Shown: positions 47,451-59,336 of the stretch, piece after piece
How the letters are laid out: each line of letters begins with the position of its first letter
Position numbering within the stretch: position 1 is the first letter of the stretch
Origin: Dactylorhiza incarnata
Lineage: Eukaryota > Streptophyta > Magnoliopsida > Asparagales > Orchidaceae
Direction: 5' to 3'
NCBI GenBank assembly: GCA_033032865.1
Contig: JAWHQI010000327.1
Coordinates: 1,054,001-1,118,000, forward strand
Length of the DNA: 64,000 nt
Notes under the pieces: generated by a model
Seen by the model: only the letters and a program-made list of their open reading frames with translations
What the model was told of the DNA's origin: nothing
The model's database searches: none
Translations under genes and position numbers: made by a program

Positions 47451-48148
47451 GCATGAAGTTGATTCCATATGCTTCGGCAATTGGATCAATCATGTACACA
47501 ATGTTATGTACTCGACCCGATGTCTCTTATGCTTTGAGCATGACTAGCAGATATCAGTCTGATCCTGGTGAGAGTCACTAGATTGCAGTCAAGAATATCT
47601 TAAAGTACTTGAGAAGGACTAAAGTTGTATTCTTGGTGTATGGTGGAGAGGAAGACCTCATCGTAAAGGGTTACACAGATGCTAGCTTCCAGACTGATAG
47701 GGATGACTCAAAGTCCCAATCAGGCTTTGTATTTTGCCTTAATGGAGGAGCTGTAATTTGGAAGAGTTCCAAGCAGGAGACAATTGCTGATTCTACAACT
47801 GAGGCCGAGTATATCGCTGCAGCAAATGCGGCGAAGGAGGCTGTGTGGATTAAGAAATTCATCGGCGAGCTAGATGTAGTTCCTAGCATTATTGATCCCG
47901 TAGTTCTCTACTGTGACAACAACGGTGCTATTGCACAAGCTAAGGAACCTAGATCTCATCAGTGCTCCAAGCACATACTTCGGCGGTTCCATCTTATTCG
48001 AGAGATCGTCGATCGAGGAGATGTGAGCATATGCAGAGTACCGACTGAAGAAAATATTGCGGATCCACTGACGAAGCCTCTTGCACATAGAAAACATGAT
48101 GGTCATACTAGATCAATGGGTATTAGATACCTGAATGATCGTCTCTAG
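47451..48148 (+). pseudogene. copia RNase H
   Basis: TRPDVSYALSMTSRYQ, a TAG at 47579, then GYTDASFQTDRDDSKSQSG, STTEAEYIAA, YCDNNGAIA and NIADPLTKPL to the natural stop at 48148. 48149-49093 is the untranslated 3' part. Confidence 0.9.
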
Positions 48149-49093
48149 TGGGAGTCTTGTGGATTGTATTTGTCGGGTGTTGATTATTCATGTGATGAAT
48201 AGAGTACTGTATATTTTATCTTACATTTATGACAAGTTCTTTTATTATGTTATTTGTTTCTACTGATAGACTAATTAACATAATGAATGCCCTTAGAATG
48301 TTTGCTTCCATAGGAATTCAAGTACGTGACTTGAATGTGAGGGCCTATGTTTAAATGAAGCTTCATTCTTAAATGGTCCATGGTCGAGGTATCATCCTAG
48401 AAATTAGGGTGAGGATGAGACCATAAGACTAGCATGTGCGTTGACTGATGACCGGTTCTCACAGGTCATGATATTGTGATATGAATTCATCACATGGGTA
48501 ATTGTTAGGAACAAGTTGTACTGGACAGACCCACCCTAAGACTACTTTGTGGATTGTTATATGAACGTGTCACAAGTAGGTCTCAAGTGACAATGGTGTT
48601 TGTGGTCCTTTGAACTGAAGTCACAACATTCATCAGGTGAGGAAGAGTGTACTTTAATGCCATCTAAAGTCTTCTCTTGAGAAAGGTTGATGATAAGGGT
48701 GGTTGTTGGGTATGTTACGAATCATTTGGATGTTTGTGTGTGATCAGAAATGAGATTTGTCCTCCTTTATGATAGGAGTTACATCCATGGGCCCCTTGAT
48801 GGAATGAGACTGAGAAATGCATGGCCATGCTTGGTTGAGTCAATATATGATATTGAGCTCACCATTTTTGTTAGTCTATTCTAGATCAGGAAACTGGGAT
48901 TGAACATTTATGAGGGTGACACGGTCCATGCCTCTAGTTCTATCCGGATGTAAGGGACAAAGGGACATGACAACACTGATACATTGGTCAAGACAGACTT
49001 GTTGAGTTATGAACTCCTATTGCTTGGGTAGCAATGATGCATTGCTAGATGTCGCTCATTGTTTGTGAGACTTTTATTTGATACGTTCAAGAT

Positions 49094-49105
49094 CAAGTGG
49101 GAGAC
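49094..49105 (+). other. Polypurine tract
   Basis: AAGTGGGAGAC ends at the LTR C start TGTTGG. Confidence 0.7.
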
Positions 49106-50365
49106 TGTTGGTGTTTCCATGGTGATCTGGAAGTGGTCAAATATTTAGTCTCACTGCCAACGCGATATGAGCCAATGGGGTCGCACACAAGAGTGTCTAG
49201 AGAAGTTGGAGGAAGAATTGTGTTGGCTTGAGATTTCTCGAGAACTAATATTTCCTGGCTTGAGATTTCTCAAGAAATCATATTCCTTGTTTGGGATTTC
49301 TCGAGAAGTCATTTGGGATTTCTCGAGAAATTAAATCCTTGGGATTTCTCGAGGACTGCATCTCCTGCTTTGGGATTTCTCGAGAAATCAGACCAATCCT
49401 TCGACTTAGTGGAATGCAGAGTTCAGTTCGTCAAACGGATGGCATTCATCGAACGCAATGTTCAGTTCGTCGAACTGAAAGCATTCGTCGAACGCAGTGT
49501 TCAGTTCGTCGAACTGAAGGTGTTAGTCGACCACTGAGACTAGAGTTCAACGAACGGTGAGCGCGTTCGACGAACGGCGAGCGCGTTCCATGAACGGCCA
49601 GCGCGTTCGATGAACGTCCAGCGCGTTCGACGAACGGCCAGCGCGTTCGACGAACGGCCAGCGCGTTCGACGAACGGCCAGCGCGTTCGACGAACGGCCA
49701 GCGCGTTCGACGAACGGCCAGCGCGTTCGACGAACGGCCAGCGCGTTCGACGAACGGCCAGCGCGTTTGACGAACGCTAGCCAGTTCGTCGAACGCAGTT
49801 CGACGAATTCTGTTTTCTTACTTAAAGTCGTGGTTGTGCGGATAACTCCTCTTTGTGCGTGGGTATAAAAGAATGCGATTCTTTTTTACCTAAATTATGC
49901 GATCTGTTTTGAAAAAGAAAGTGAGAGCGACGGAAGAGTTCTGCATGTAGCCCCAGAAGGAAGTGTTCCGTCCGGTCGATCCCGCCGCCGCTATCGCCTC
50001 TTCCTGTATTCGGACCTAGCAGTCCGTGGAAGACGTAGAGGATAGTTCTTCTCCGACCTAGCTCTTATGTGACAAGAGGCTAGGGTTCTCCAACGCTCGT
50101 GTGGACTACTATAGAGGCGCAGATCAATTTCTGTGCAAGGAACTCAGCCGCACAATCTTGAATCTGCCATTGGAGCATCTCAGTTGGATATCGACTCAAC
50201 CCCCTTCAAGTATAATTTTTGCAATATGTTGCTGGATGTTTTATTTCTTGAATCAGTAAAATCGCAAGTTCCTTAACTCTTTGGGTTGTTCTAGTTATTT
50301 ATTCCGCTGCGCATATATGATATGCTGCATTATCATTTGTGAAATGGTATATAGAAAACCCAACA
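49106..50365 (+). repeat. LTR C (3' LTR)
   Basis: 1260 bp, as LTR A but with twelve 20-bp units at 49543-49780. TATAAAAG lies at about 49863. Confidence 0.9.
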
Positions 50366-51361
50366 GCAGCACCCTGAAGAAAGAAGAACATTTTTCTCCT
50401 GCCTTGGAAAGGAACCTACTCAGCCCGGCTAGCTTCCCTGTTAGACGTTGAACCTCCTTTGCATTCCTTAGAGACCCTAACTCGAGGATTGCCCTTACCT
50501 TGTCCGGGTTAGGCTCTACCCCGAGGGGGTAAGTAAATGACCCAAGAACTTCCCTCGACTGGCCCCGAAGACACACTTTAGGGGGTTAAGCTTCATTTTA
50601 AATTTCCTCAAAGTCCCAAAGGTCTCCTCGAGGTCCCTGAGGTGGGACTCGAGGTCCAGACTTTTGATCATCAGGTCATCCACGTAGACCTCTAAGTTCC
50701 TGCCCTTCTGCTCGCGAAATACTCTATCCATCATTCGCTGGTATGTCGCCCTCGCGTTCTTTAAGCCAAACGACATCATTTTGTAGCAATAACAACCATC
50801 CCCGGTGATGAAGGATACATCCTTGATGTCGTGGGGGGGGGGGAGGGGGGGGGGGGGTGCATGCGAATTTGGTGATAACCTAAAAAAGCATCGAAAAAGA
50901 CATCACAGAGAACCCGATGGCTGAGTCAACCAACGCGTCGATTCTAGGCAAGGGGTAACAATCCTTGGGGCATGATTTATTAAGCAAAGAAAAATCAACG
51001 CACATTCTCCACTTACCATCCCCTTTCTTTACCATCACTACATTGGAGACCCAGCCTGGGTACTGGATCTCCGATACAAAGTCGGCCCTGATGAGCTTGC
51101 TCACCTCCTCCCGGATAGGTACCTCCAACTTGTCCACGATGGACCTCTTCTTTTGGCGGATGGGCGAGTGTCGGGGTCGAGGTTGACTCGATGGCACGCC
51201 ACATCCGCATCGATCCCGGGCATTTCCGTGACACTCCATGCGAAGACATCCACATTATCTTGGACACAAGCCGAGATCCTCCTTTGGTCCTCGGGGCTGA
51301 GCTCCCCACTGATCTTGATCTTCTCGATTGTCCCGGCTTTGGTGGTGACCTCCACCTCCAC
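50366..51361 (-). pseudogene. Tat reverse transcriptase
   Basis: VVMVKKGDGKWRMCVDFSLL, then MSFGLKNARATYQRMMDRVF and the active site YVDDLMIKS, then AKEVQRLTGKLAGLSRFLSK. A run of G around 50833-50857 replaces codons between the MHP and FITGDG motifs and destroys the frame there. RT continues left of the copia insertion. Confidence 0.9.
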
Positions 51362-52682
51362 TACTTCTTCTACGGCCTCCAGCCTGGATTGCTCCCCCCA
51401 AGCGCTCTCCTCCTACCCGCCACAAGCGAGCGCTTTGGCTCCTTCCCCCATCTCTTCCTCACCCACTATCATCAACTCCTCTGCCCCTCCTTCCTGGGTC
51501 TCCTTTCCCTTCTCTCTCTCACCTCCCCCCTCCGCCCTGGGTCCTTCAACGACCCCTTCCTGGGCATGAACTCCTCCTTCATCCGTCTTTCCTTCTAACT
51601 CCCCCTCCTCTTCCACCTCGGCCGCCTCCTCCATCACCTTGTCCCAATCCTCTGCTTCCCCCATCCAGAAGATGGTGTTGACGGTAGTCACATAGCACTG
51701 TCTTGCCACATTGGGCCCCCCCGACCCGGATCTGGATTCCACCCATGCTGAACTTGAGGCATTGGTGGAAGGTGGAGGGGACGCATCAGAACGCGCTGAT
51801 AAGAGGCCGCCCAAAGATGGCGATGTAGCTGCTATGGGCATCCACTATCACGAAGCGGCAGTTACGGGACTGCCCTCTCAGGGTCACATGGAGCCCCACT
51901 CCACCTTCCACTTCCTTCCTCTCCCCCGAGAACCCAAACAGAGGGCCATCCGAGGTCAACACCCTTCTGGCCTCCACCTTCATCTCATCAAACGCCCTCT
52001 TGAAGATTACGTTGACCGAGCTCCCGTTGTCCACCATGATCCGAGAGACGGTGAAGTTCTCGATGGCTGTCTGGATGACCAGGCATCGCAGAACTGGTCT
52101 TCGTGACCTGGCATGTCCTTCTAAGAGAAGGTAATCTTCTCCACTGGGGGTGGGGCTTGGGATGTCGAAGCCACACTTCGACGGTACATGGCATGGAGGC
52201 TCGCCTTTCGGGTTGCCTCGATCCCCCCCCCCATGGATCACTCTGATCCCTCCTCGGGTTCCTACGTCCACCCGGTCCTCGCACCTCTCATCTTCATCCT
52301 CCTGGGGTGGAACCTCCTCTATCCTCACCGGTCGCTGCTGCGGCTGCGGTGCTGGGACCCTTTCCCTTCTTACTTCTAAGAACTCTGGGCAGGTGGCTGT
52401 TGCGTGACCTACCTCTTGATGGAAGTCACGGTACAACAATGTCACCCCCCTCTCCTTGCCTCCTACTCCCTTGTTCCTTCTTCTGGGACCGGCTCCTCCC
52501 CCTCTTCCTCTCCCTGCTCTTCCTCTACCTATCTCCATTGCCTGCTGAGGCGGGGGAGGAGGTGGTCTTGGGCCTTGCCTCCACCCCAGCTGATGAGGTC
52601 TTCCTTGCCCCCTTGGAAGTTGCCTCCTCCGTGGGGGAACCCCCTTCCCGGGCCCAGCACCCCCCCACCTTGCTGCCTCCAC
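51362..52682 (-). pseudogene. Tat protease and gag C-terminus
   Basis: DFHQEVGHATATCPEF is a zinc-knuckle remnant missing its first Cys. The protease follows with IMVDNGSSVNVIFKRAF, GPLFGFSGE and FVIVDAHSSYIAIFGRPLI. DNGSS is the usual form in this lineage. 51362-51785 is an acidic linker without domain signal. Confidence 0.85.
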
Positions 52683-53746
52683 CCCAACTCCGGGGCTCTT
52701 GCTTCTTCTTTCTTCCTTGGCTCTGGCTGCCTGCCTTCCGGCTCGCTCAACCGTGCTAGCCTCTTTGTGAACTCGAGGTTTGCTGCCTCCCCGTCTACTT
52801 CCTCCGCTGCTCTCTCCATCAACTCCTCATAGGACAGAGGAACCCTCCTCTTGAGATCCATCTTGAAGAAACCCTCCCGCAGCCCCAACGTGAAGGCAAG
52901 CTGGAGGGTGTACCCTGGCACTTCTTGGACGAGGAGAACCTCCTCCCTGAACCGCTCCAGATAGTGAGCTAACGACTCCCCCGACCTCTGCTTGATATTG
53001 AAAAGTGACTCAGGGTCCTTCTTCCTTTTCTTCGAGGTGGAGAAGCGCAAGAGAAAACCCCGACGCAAGTCCTCGAAGGCATAGATTGACCCTGAGGGAA
53101 GCTGGTGGAACCAGTCCCTTGCCTTCTCCTTCAGGGTAGTAGCGAAGAGTCGGCACTTGAAGGCGTCCGACATAGGTTTGATCGAGACCATGTCTTCGAA
53201 CCACTGCAAGTGCTGAACGGGGTCATCCTTGCCTTTATATAGCATCATGGCCGGCTCCCTGAACCCTTCGGGGAGTGGTGCCGAGAGCACCAACTGGCAA
53301 AAAGGACTTCACCCGCTCACCCTCTGGACCTGCTCTACTCTCCCTGCGAGCTCCCCTGGCGACCCTGCTCCTGCCGATCTCGGACTCGCCGAAGGACCAC
53401 TCGTCGTGGCCCCACTGGCCGGGGCCCCTTCTGCTATGACAACCCTCGCCGGGTTCTCGCTCGCCCCTGCCGGACTGGGGAAGAGTTCCCGCCCAGTAAA
53501 ATCTCGCCCTGTCCCCTAGGTCGATGCCTCCTTCTAGGCTCGCTGAGCTGGGGTGTTCTCGCCTACTCCACGGGGAGGAGCCACCTGGGGCGCTGGAGTC
53601 GAGAGACCCCCGAGCGCCGTGACGAGAGCACTCAGAAAAGCTCCGAGAAGATCTCGCCTAAGGTCGGCCAGCATATCCACCATTGCTGGCACTCCTGGGG
53701 GTGGCAAGCCTCTGAAGTCCGCATCCCGCTCATCCTCTCTTGCCAT
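52529..53746 (-). pseudogene. Tat gag
   Basis: N-terminal piece 53746-53534 (MAREDERDADF) and main piece 53293-52529 with HLQWFEDMVSIKPMSDAFKC, FATTLKEKARDWFHQLPSGS and KQRSGESLAHYLERFREEV, the classical gag core. A frameshift lies between them. Confidence 0.9.
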
Positions 53747-53806
53747 GTTTCCTCCTCGGGACTTTCCTGAACCAGCTGCACTCCACGCTCACCGCACCAA
53801 GAATCT

Positions 53807-54775
53807 TGAAACCAGTAAATGGTCTCTTGTGGAGTTCGGGGCCCCCAAAGGTTGGGGGGGGGGGGGAAGCTAGCACTTACTAACCCCTTGGAGTTGACAG
53901 ACAGAAGCCTCGAAGCTAGACACAGACCCCTAGATTCAGCAAGGAGGACCCACCACACACCCGAAAGATCTATAGAGAGCTTCCCCTCCCAAGCCAAAGC
54001 CGAAGCCCAAACACCTTGGAGAGCTCTGAAAATGCTAACCAAGAATGACCTGAGGAGGGAGAAACTAAGAAAAAGAGTCCTCTCCAAAGGTGCCCTTGGG
54101 GTCTTATTTATAGTTTTCCGATTTGGTCTGCTGATAGCAGAATCTATCTCTTGATTTTACTATACGCACCCCGATTTGGCCTGCTAACAGCCAAACTTCA
54201 CTGTTCTGAGGGGCTATTAGCAGACCACCAGGGACTGAGGAGTAATTTCGCCTTATTAGCCTATGGGCAATTGGCCTATGAGAAGACTGCTCGCAATCTC
54301 TCGCAAATCTCCTCGCAAATCTGGCTTGCAAGATCCTTCTCAGGTGAGCGCGCTGCGAAGACCTCGTCCCCCCCCCCGCTTTTGGTGATATCTGCCGAGA
54401 TCCGGTCTCACACACATTCCTGCGGGCCCACCCCGGCCCTGTAAAAATCCTTGTATGGTTAAGCTCGTCGGGCGCAGAGGACTTCGTCGAACGAACCTCG
54501 CCGAACTCGGAAGATTTCGTCGAACGCAGAAGGGATTTCGTCGAACACAGAACTACTGTAAGCAGCCCGCGAGGTGCTGGCTCGCCCGCCTTCCTCGCGA
54601 CTGGCCGGCGAATGCCCGTCTCGCCCACCTCCCTGCGAGCAGTTGGCGAGTGCCCGACTCGCCTGCCTTTCTTGCGGGCGACCCTTGACACTCTGGCTCA
54701 CGCCCCTTGTTACTTCCTTCGCCCTGTTGACCTCTCCAACCACGTCCGTCTCCTAGCGAATATCGGGGTTGTACA
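53807..54775 (-). repeat. Tat 5' LTR
   Basis: Element orientation TGTACAACCCCG...GGTTTCA. A TATA box (ACTATAAATAAG) lies near 54104-54114. A primer-like TGGTGCGGTGAGCG is at 53799-53786. A G run at 53856-53867 and a C run near 54369-54378 are present. Confidence 0.65.
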
Positions 54776-54840
54776 CCCGTCATGTGTTTGGAGCATCCCG
54801 AGTCCAAATACCACACATCTTTTTTGTCCTTAGCCTGCCA
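54776..54840 (-). pseudogene. copia protease start
   Basis: MWYLDSGCSKHMTG, the DSG active-site loop, is truncated directly after HMTG by the Tat LTR. Confidence 0.85.
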
Positions 54841-56730
54841 ACATACCTAAAAAGGAGATGAGAGTAAAGATCCGGATACTCAAGAAGTTCCTCCCATAGA
54901 ATATAGGTGGAAACCTTAGGTACCCAAATTTGCTTTATAACACTACGACCCTTTTTCCTACATGAGTCTGAGGTGTGTCCAAATATATGACATTTGGCAC
55001 ACGATATAAAAGGGGATGAAACCCTTTTTTTGAGTTTTGGATAAACTCTTGTAGGATGATGAGGTAACATTTGAATTTTGAAGAGATTTTTTATTAACAA
55101 AAATAAACTTTCTGGATTTATTGCTAACACCAGCGATAGGAGTTAACGCCTGGCGATAGCTTCCAGTAACATAACCAATGCCATATTTGGCACTTCCATG
55201 ACATTGGTTGGCCAAGATCATGTCTAGAGATCTTTGCCCAACTCCAAATTTCTTAACGCACCGATTTGCAAAACTTTTATTTCCTTCTTCTATTTGAGAA
55301 AGAGAGGTTTTTAAGGTTCTTTCTGCATCCCCCTTCTCCTTAATAAGAATTTCAATATTGGAGTGAGACTTAGAAAGAGCTTCTTCAAGTTCCTTCACTC
55401 TTGCCAAGGAGTGATTGCACTCTTGGCAAGATACCTTCTCTTTCCCTAATAGTTTAGATAATTTTTTGTTTTATTTTAACAAAAGTTATTTTCAGAATTT
55501 AGAATATATATCTTGTAAACTTTTATCAAAAAATTTGCATGTTTGTAAATACTCAATATATAAACCATCACAAGTAGTAGGAAGAGTTACCTCAGTGTCG
55601 CTTTGGACACCGCTTTCATCATCGAATGACTTGTTACTTTTTCCCATAAAGCACATATTTGTCTCTTTTTCATCGCTAGTGGATAAGCCACTTAAATCCT
55701 CGGAGGAGGAGTCATCCCATGTAGCTGTTTTTAGGACCTTCTTCTTCTCTTTTCCCATGTGCCGCTTTTTTTAACGCTATTTCAGATATTTTGGGCACTT
55801 GCCCCGGATGTGTTCGATTTTTCTGCAATGGTAACACTTCGGTGGTGGTCGCTCATCATCGTCCTCGTCGCTATCTTTTCCTTTCTTTCATGATGATCCC
55901 TTCTTGATGAAATATTTCCGGAAGGTGTTCCTTCTTTTCGGATTCTTCATAAACCTTATGAACTTCTTCACAAAAAGGCTCTCCTCGTCCTCTTCATCAT
56001 TATCTCCGTCAGCCTCCTTCTTTGATGTTAATGCCAATGCCTTCTTCTTTGGCTCCACACTGTACTCTTGTTGTTGGATTTTCAATTTTACTTCATGTGT
56101 CTTCAAGTTTCCAATTAAACTCTGTAGTTGAAGAGTCTTAAGATCATGAGATTCTGAGATGGCGGTCACTTTCAGATTGAACTTTGGGGGAAGTGATCTT
56201 AAGATTTTTCTAACTAAATCTCCATTGGAAAAGTTCTTTCCAATGACTTTGGAATTGTTGACGATCTTTGTAAATCTGGTGTACATCGTATCAATGTCAT
56301 CATCAACTTCCATTCTTAATTTTTCAAATTCTGACTCGAGTTGGAACAGTTTGGAGTCATTCACCTGTGAGGTACATTCATGAGTAACTTCTAATAAATT
56401 CCAAATTTCATATGCAGTTTCACATGCACATACTCAACTAAACTCATTTCTATCTAACGCACAAAATAGAGCGTTCATTGTTTTTGCGTTATTCTTACAT
56501 TTTAACTTATCATTATCATCTCATTTATTCTTGGGCTTATCCATTGCTACACTATCAACGACTAATGTCGGTGGAGTATAACTCGTTTCTACCATGTACC
56601 AGACTTCGATATCTAGTGCAATTAGAAAGCAACGCATACGAGTTTTCCAATAGTTATAGTCCGTTCTCATGAATAAAGGTAGTCGACTAATCCCTTGACT
56701 CTCTACAAATGTGTGATCGTTATGCGCCAT
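54841..56730 (-). pseudogene. copia gag (long type)
   Basis: From ATG 56730: RTDYNYWKTRMRCFL, then LFQLESEFEKLRM, FTKIVNNSKVIGK and LRSLPPKFNLKVTAI (56364-55888). A zinc-finger region and a coiled-coil piece (MARVKELEEALSKSHSNIEI, 55407) follow. Several stops and frameshifts are present. Confidence 0.85.
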
Positions 56731-56764
56731 TACTTCCGGTGGTAAAACCGTTTTGGAGTAACCT

Positions 56765-56776
56765 CCTCTGATACCA
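56765..56776 (-). other. Primer binding site
   Basis: TGGTATCAGAGG on the minus strand, directly after the LTR end CAAGACA. Confidence 0.85.
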
Positions 56777-57921
56777 TGTCTTGGATTTGATGTCGCCCTT
56801 AATTTTTATGTAAACTGACATATTTTATAGAAAACAAAAACTTTTTGGTTCTGTCACTAACGCCTGACGCTAGATAGTTAACGCCGGGCGTTATCTCTCC
56901 AGAAAATATTTTTACAGAAATATCCAAAGTGAATTTATTTGTGAAATACAATTCCAGAAAATTCGATATAATAAAAATGAATTTTATATTTCACAAAGAT
57001 GATTACAAAGATAGAATTTCAATAACACTTGAAATTAAAGGCGAAAAAGTAAAATTCACTTCTTGTTCATTCACCGGTCCTTCTCCCAAGGACCGGTTGG
57101 TTATAACTTATCTTTCCCCAGATAAGGCCTCTAGCCACCCCCTAGATTTACTCTAGACCTAGTCGACACGCACAAGGAGGTGAATTTCCCCCTAAACTGA
57201 ATTCGGCCCAGTCACCACGCACAAGGCGGCGAATTCACTAACGTTACAAGAAAATTTGAAAAGATAAAGTTAAAATTAGAACAAAAGACTCCCTAGATTG
57301 AAGAGTGCTGAAGGAGATGTTGAAGATACGCAATGACCATCGTCGGAGTTGAAGCAAGCGTCCTTCTTCAAATTTGTCGTTGGAAATCTTCTTCCCACTC
57401 TTGTTCCTCAATGGTGGTGTTGGGAGTGCTTTCTGAATTCGGGATGAAATACTCTCTCTGAAGTATAGAATGAAGGCTTGGAATACATCAATCTTTGAAC
57501 AACGAAATCAGCTCTTTAAATAGGCACTAGAGCTAAGGCGTGACGTTAAGAGTTAACGCCAACGTTAGTGATCGTGTATAACAACCGTTGACATCGTGCA
57601 ACCGTCGAGATCGTGGCAGTTTGTGGACTCAACACGTGCGTTAAGTGTCAACGCTAGCGTTGTCACTGACTTCTCGACGCAATATCTTCTCCACATCATT
57701 CCCTTCTCGACATCATCCCTCTTCAACTATAGGTTAACGCAGGACGTTAACAACTTAACGCGGAGCGTTAACTCTCTTTTCAAAGAATCGTCATCAATCA
57801 ACATCCTATTCATAGGGTTATTTAACTATAGTACATGCAAACTATAAACACAAAGCAAGATCAAATACATAGTGTGATTTGTTATTCTCAAACTAAGAGA
57901 TGTGGAACACAGACTCCAACA
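56777..57921 (-). repeat. copia 5' LTR
   Basis: 1145 bp, TGTTGGAGTC...CAAGACA in element orientation. TATTTAAAG near 57515 is the promoter candidate. TTAACGC/GCGTTAA motifs recur throughout, for example near 56875, 57553 and 57735. Confidence 0.85.
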
Positions 57922-58115
57922 TCAAGAAGGGTTCTCACCTTAGAAATAATGAAATTAGTTATGTAGATCACTGAGGAAGGTGTTTCCGCAGGCTTGGCAG
58001 TATTCGCTTCGCTAAACTCTCCAACCATCGGTGAATCTTTCGACTTCCTCTTTTGATACTTCACCATAAGGTGAGAACGCATGTTTGCCAGAGAAGGCAC
58101 CATATGTCCCCCCAT
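57922..58115 (-). pseudogene. Antisense-ORF fragment beside an LTR
   Basis: MGGHMVPSLANMR, starting at 58115, resembles MEGNKFSSLAQIHVRHLAKE at 63455. Both lie 27-28 bp from the start of the same LTR type. It is cut at 57921 by the copia LTR. Confidence 0.55.
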
Positions 58116-58141
58116 CTCTGTTAAAAACACTCGCACTATAG

Positions 58142-58700
58142 TAGACGAAAATCGAGCTGTCGTCGAAAAGTGACTAAGGGCCCAGGGACAAACTTACATA
58201 TAGGTACGCTGAACATTTATGACAGAATAGTTTTCACAAACATTATTTTTCTGAAAACCTACTAGCGGAGATTTGAAAAAAAAATGCGGGGATCCTGTGT
58301 ACCCAAATTTCGCCATACTCACCGTCAACGATCAGAAAGATAACTGTTTCCCCACCACAACCCAACAGATTTCACCGACCATAAAGATGAACACACTGAC
58401 CACTGAGGAGGCACTCGCCGACCACAACAACGATCTCGCGGACCACTCCGCTCTCAATACATAGCATTTTTTATCACACAGTGTAAGCGAACAACCCATA
58501 TTTTTAGATGTTGCGCTCGGGCAAAGCCCTCTGAGCCTATAAAATGACATGAATAGTAGCTCTAAGGCCATCGAAGATCGATCTAAGAATCCCCCGCGCT
58601 TGCACGACCTCTGCACGATTCTCACGAGTACCCTTACAAAAGGCACTTCGTGTCCTCTTGTAACATCAGTGTAATCTTTTTTGAACTATCAATAACATCA
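58142..58700 (+). repeat. gypsy-type LTR, copy 1
   Basis: Homologous to 63483-64000 through ACGAAAATCGA, ATGACAGAATAG/ATGGCGGAATAG, CCCATATTTTT and GAGTACCCTT blocks. CCTATAAAAT near 58536 is a TATA box. The right boundary is uncertain; 58700-59015 shows nothing else. Confidence 0.6.
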
Positions 58701-59015
58701 CGCACAATTAAGATTCGCGGTGCGCAAAATCTGATCTCGCCGCAAACGACACCATTCTCTTCTTGTAAGTGTCTCAACAATTCGGGGAACCTGTGACATC
58801 CCCTGCACATCTCATCATGATACTCACAATCCGAGTATTCACACACTCACAGTGCCCACCCTATGTATTTCTTATGCTTGCAACAAGTGTCCGCAAGCTC
58901 CTATCTCTTGCTGCTTCGAGAGCTTATATTAAAATTTGCAGCCTAATTTTTATCAATAATATTACTCGACTAAATATTCGCGTGTGAAATCTGCTCCCCG
59001 TTGATTCTCTATTTT

Positions 59016-59108
59016 CCTCTCCTATTCCAATTGTCGTCCTGAATCTCTTATTGCGTCCATTGTCGTCCTGAATCTCTTATTAACCTGGAGCCTCTCCTAT
59101 TCCAATTA
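59016..59108. repeat. Short direct repeats upstream of SCYL2
   Basis: ATTGTCGTCCTGAATCTCTT occurs at about 59030 and 59060, and CTCTCCTATTCCAATT on both sides. It is a local duplication in the probable promoter or 5'UTR. Confidence 0.75.
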
Positions 59109-59336
59109 ATTGGGGATCTGCTGCAGGAAGTTCTCGACACTTACGGGTAGAGAGACATAGCGCGCAGGAGGGCAGATGAAGGTTGGACATTGTTCGTGCT
59201 AGTTTTTTAATTTTTACTGTACGACCTCTGCTCTTCGTTCCCTGAAGATGCCGACCCAAGCGTGCCCGAACCCGATCCCAAATTAGAGTAGTCACTTTCG
59301 CTGGTCGCCGGCTATTGCCGTCGGCTGTCCGCACCG

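Larger units (their letters stand above)
40943..50365 (+). mobile_element. Ty1/copia element with three LTR copies
   Basis: TGTTGGTGTTTCC starts and AACCCAACA ends define LTR A (40943-42102), truncated LTR B (42200-43229) and LTR C (49106-50365). GCAGC flanks the whole (40938-40942, 50366-50370). The interior 43230-49105 has primer site, gag, protease, integrase, RT and RNase H. Between LTR A and B lie 100 bp of the Tat target sequence, a copy of 50366-50465, which shows a rearrangement after insertion. Confidence 0.9.
39920..54775 (-). mobile_element. Tat-lineage gypsy element, interrupted by copia
   Basis: Reads leftward from a 5' LTR (54775-53807) through gag, protease and RT to RNase H. 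RT is cut at 50366/40942 by the copia insertion (GCAGC duplication) and resumes on its left. Integrase and 3' LTR are missing because the element ends against the chromovirus gag near 39920. The LTR starts TGTACAACCCC at 54775, inside a copia protease. Confidence 0.85.
54776..57921 (-). mobile_element. copia element 5' half, cut by Tat
   Basis: Starts with LTR 57921-56777, primer site, gag and the protease loop, then stops at 54776 where the Tat LTR begins. Everything downstream is outside or lost. TCAAG follows the right end. Confidence 0.85.

Noticed and set aside
41383..49780. CRISPR-like arrays (regular 20-bp repeats)
   Set aside because: No unique spacers; units are contiguous and lie inside plant LTRs.
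51786..52682. Loss of protease activity because the loop reads DNGSS instead of DTGSS
   Set aside because: DNGSS is a usual active-site form in Tat-type proteases.
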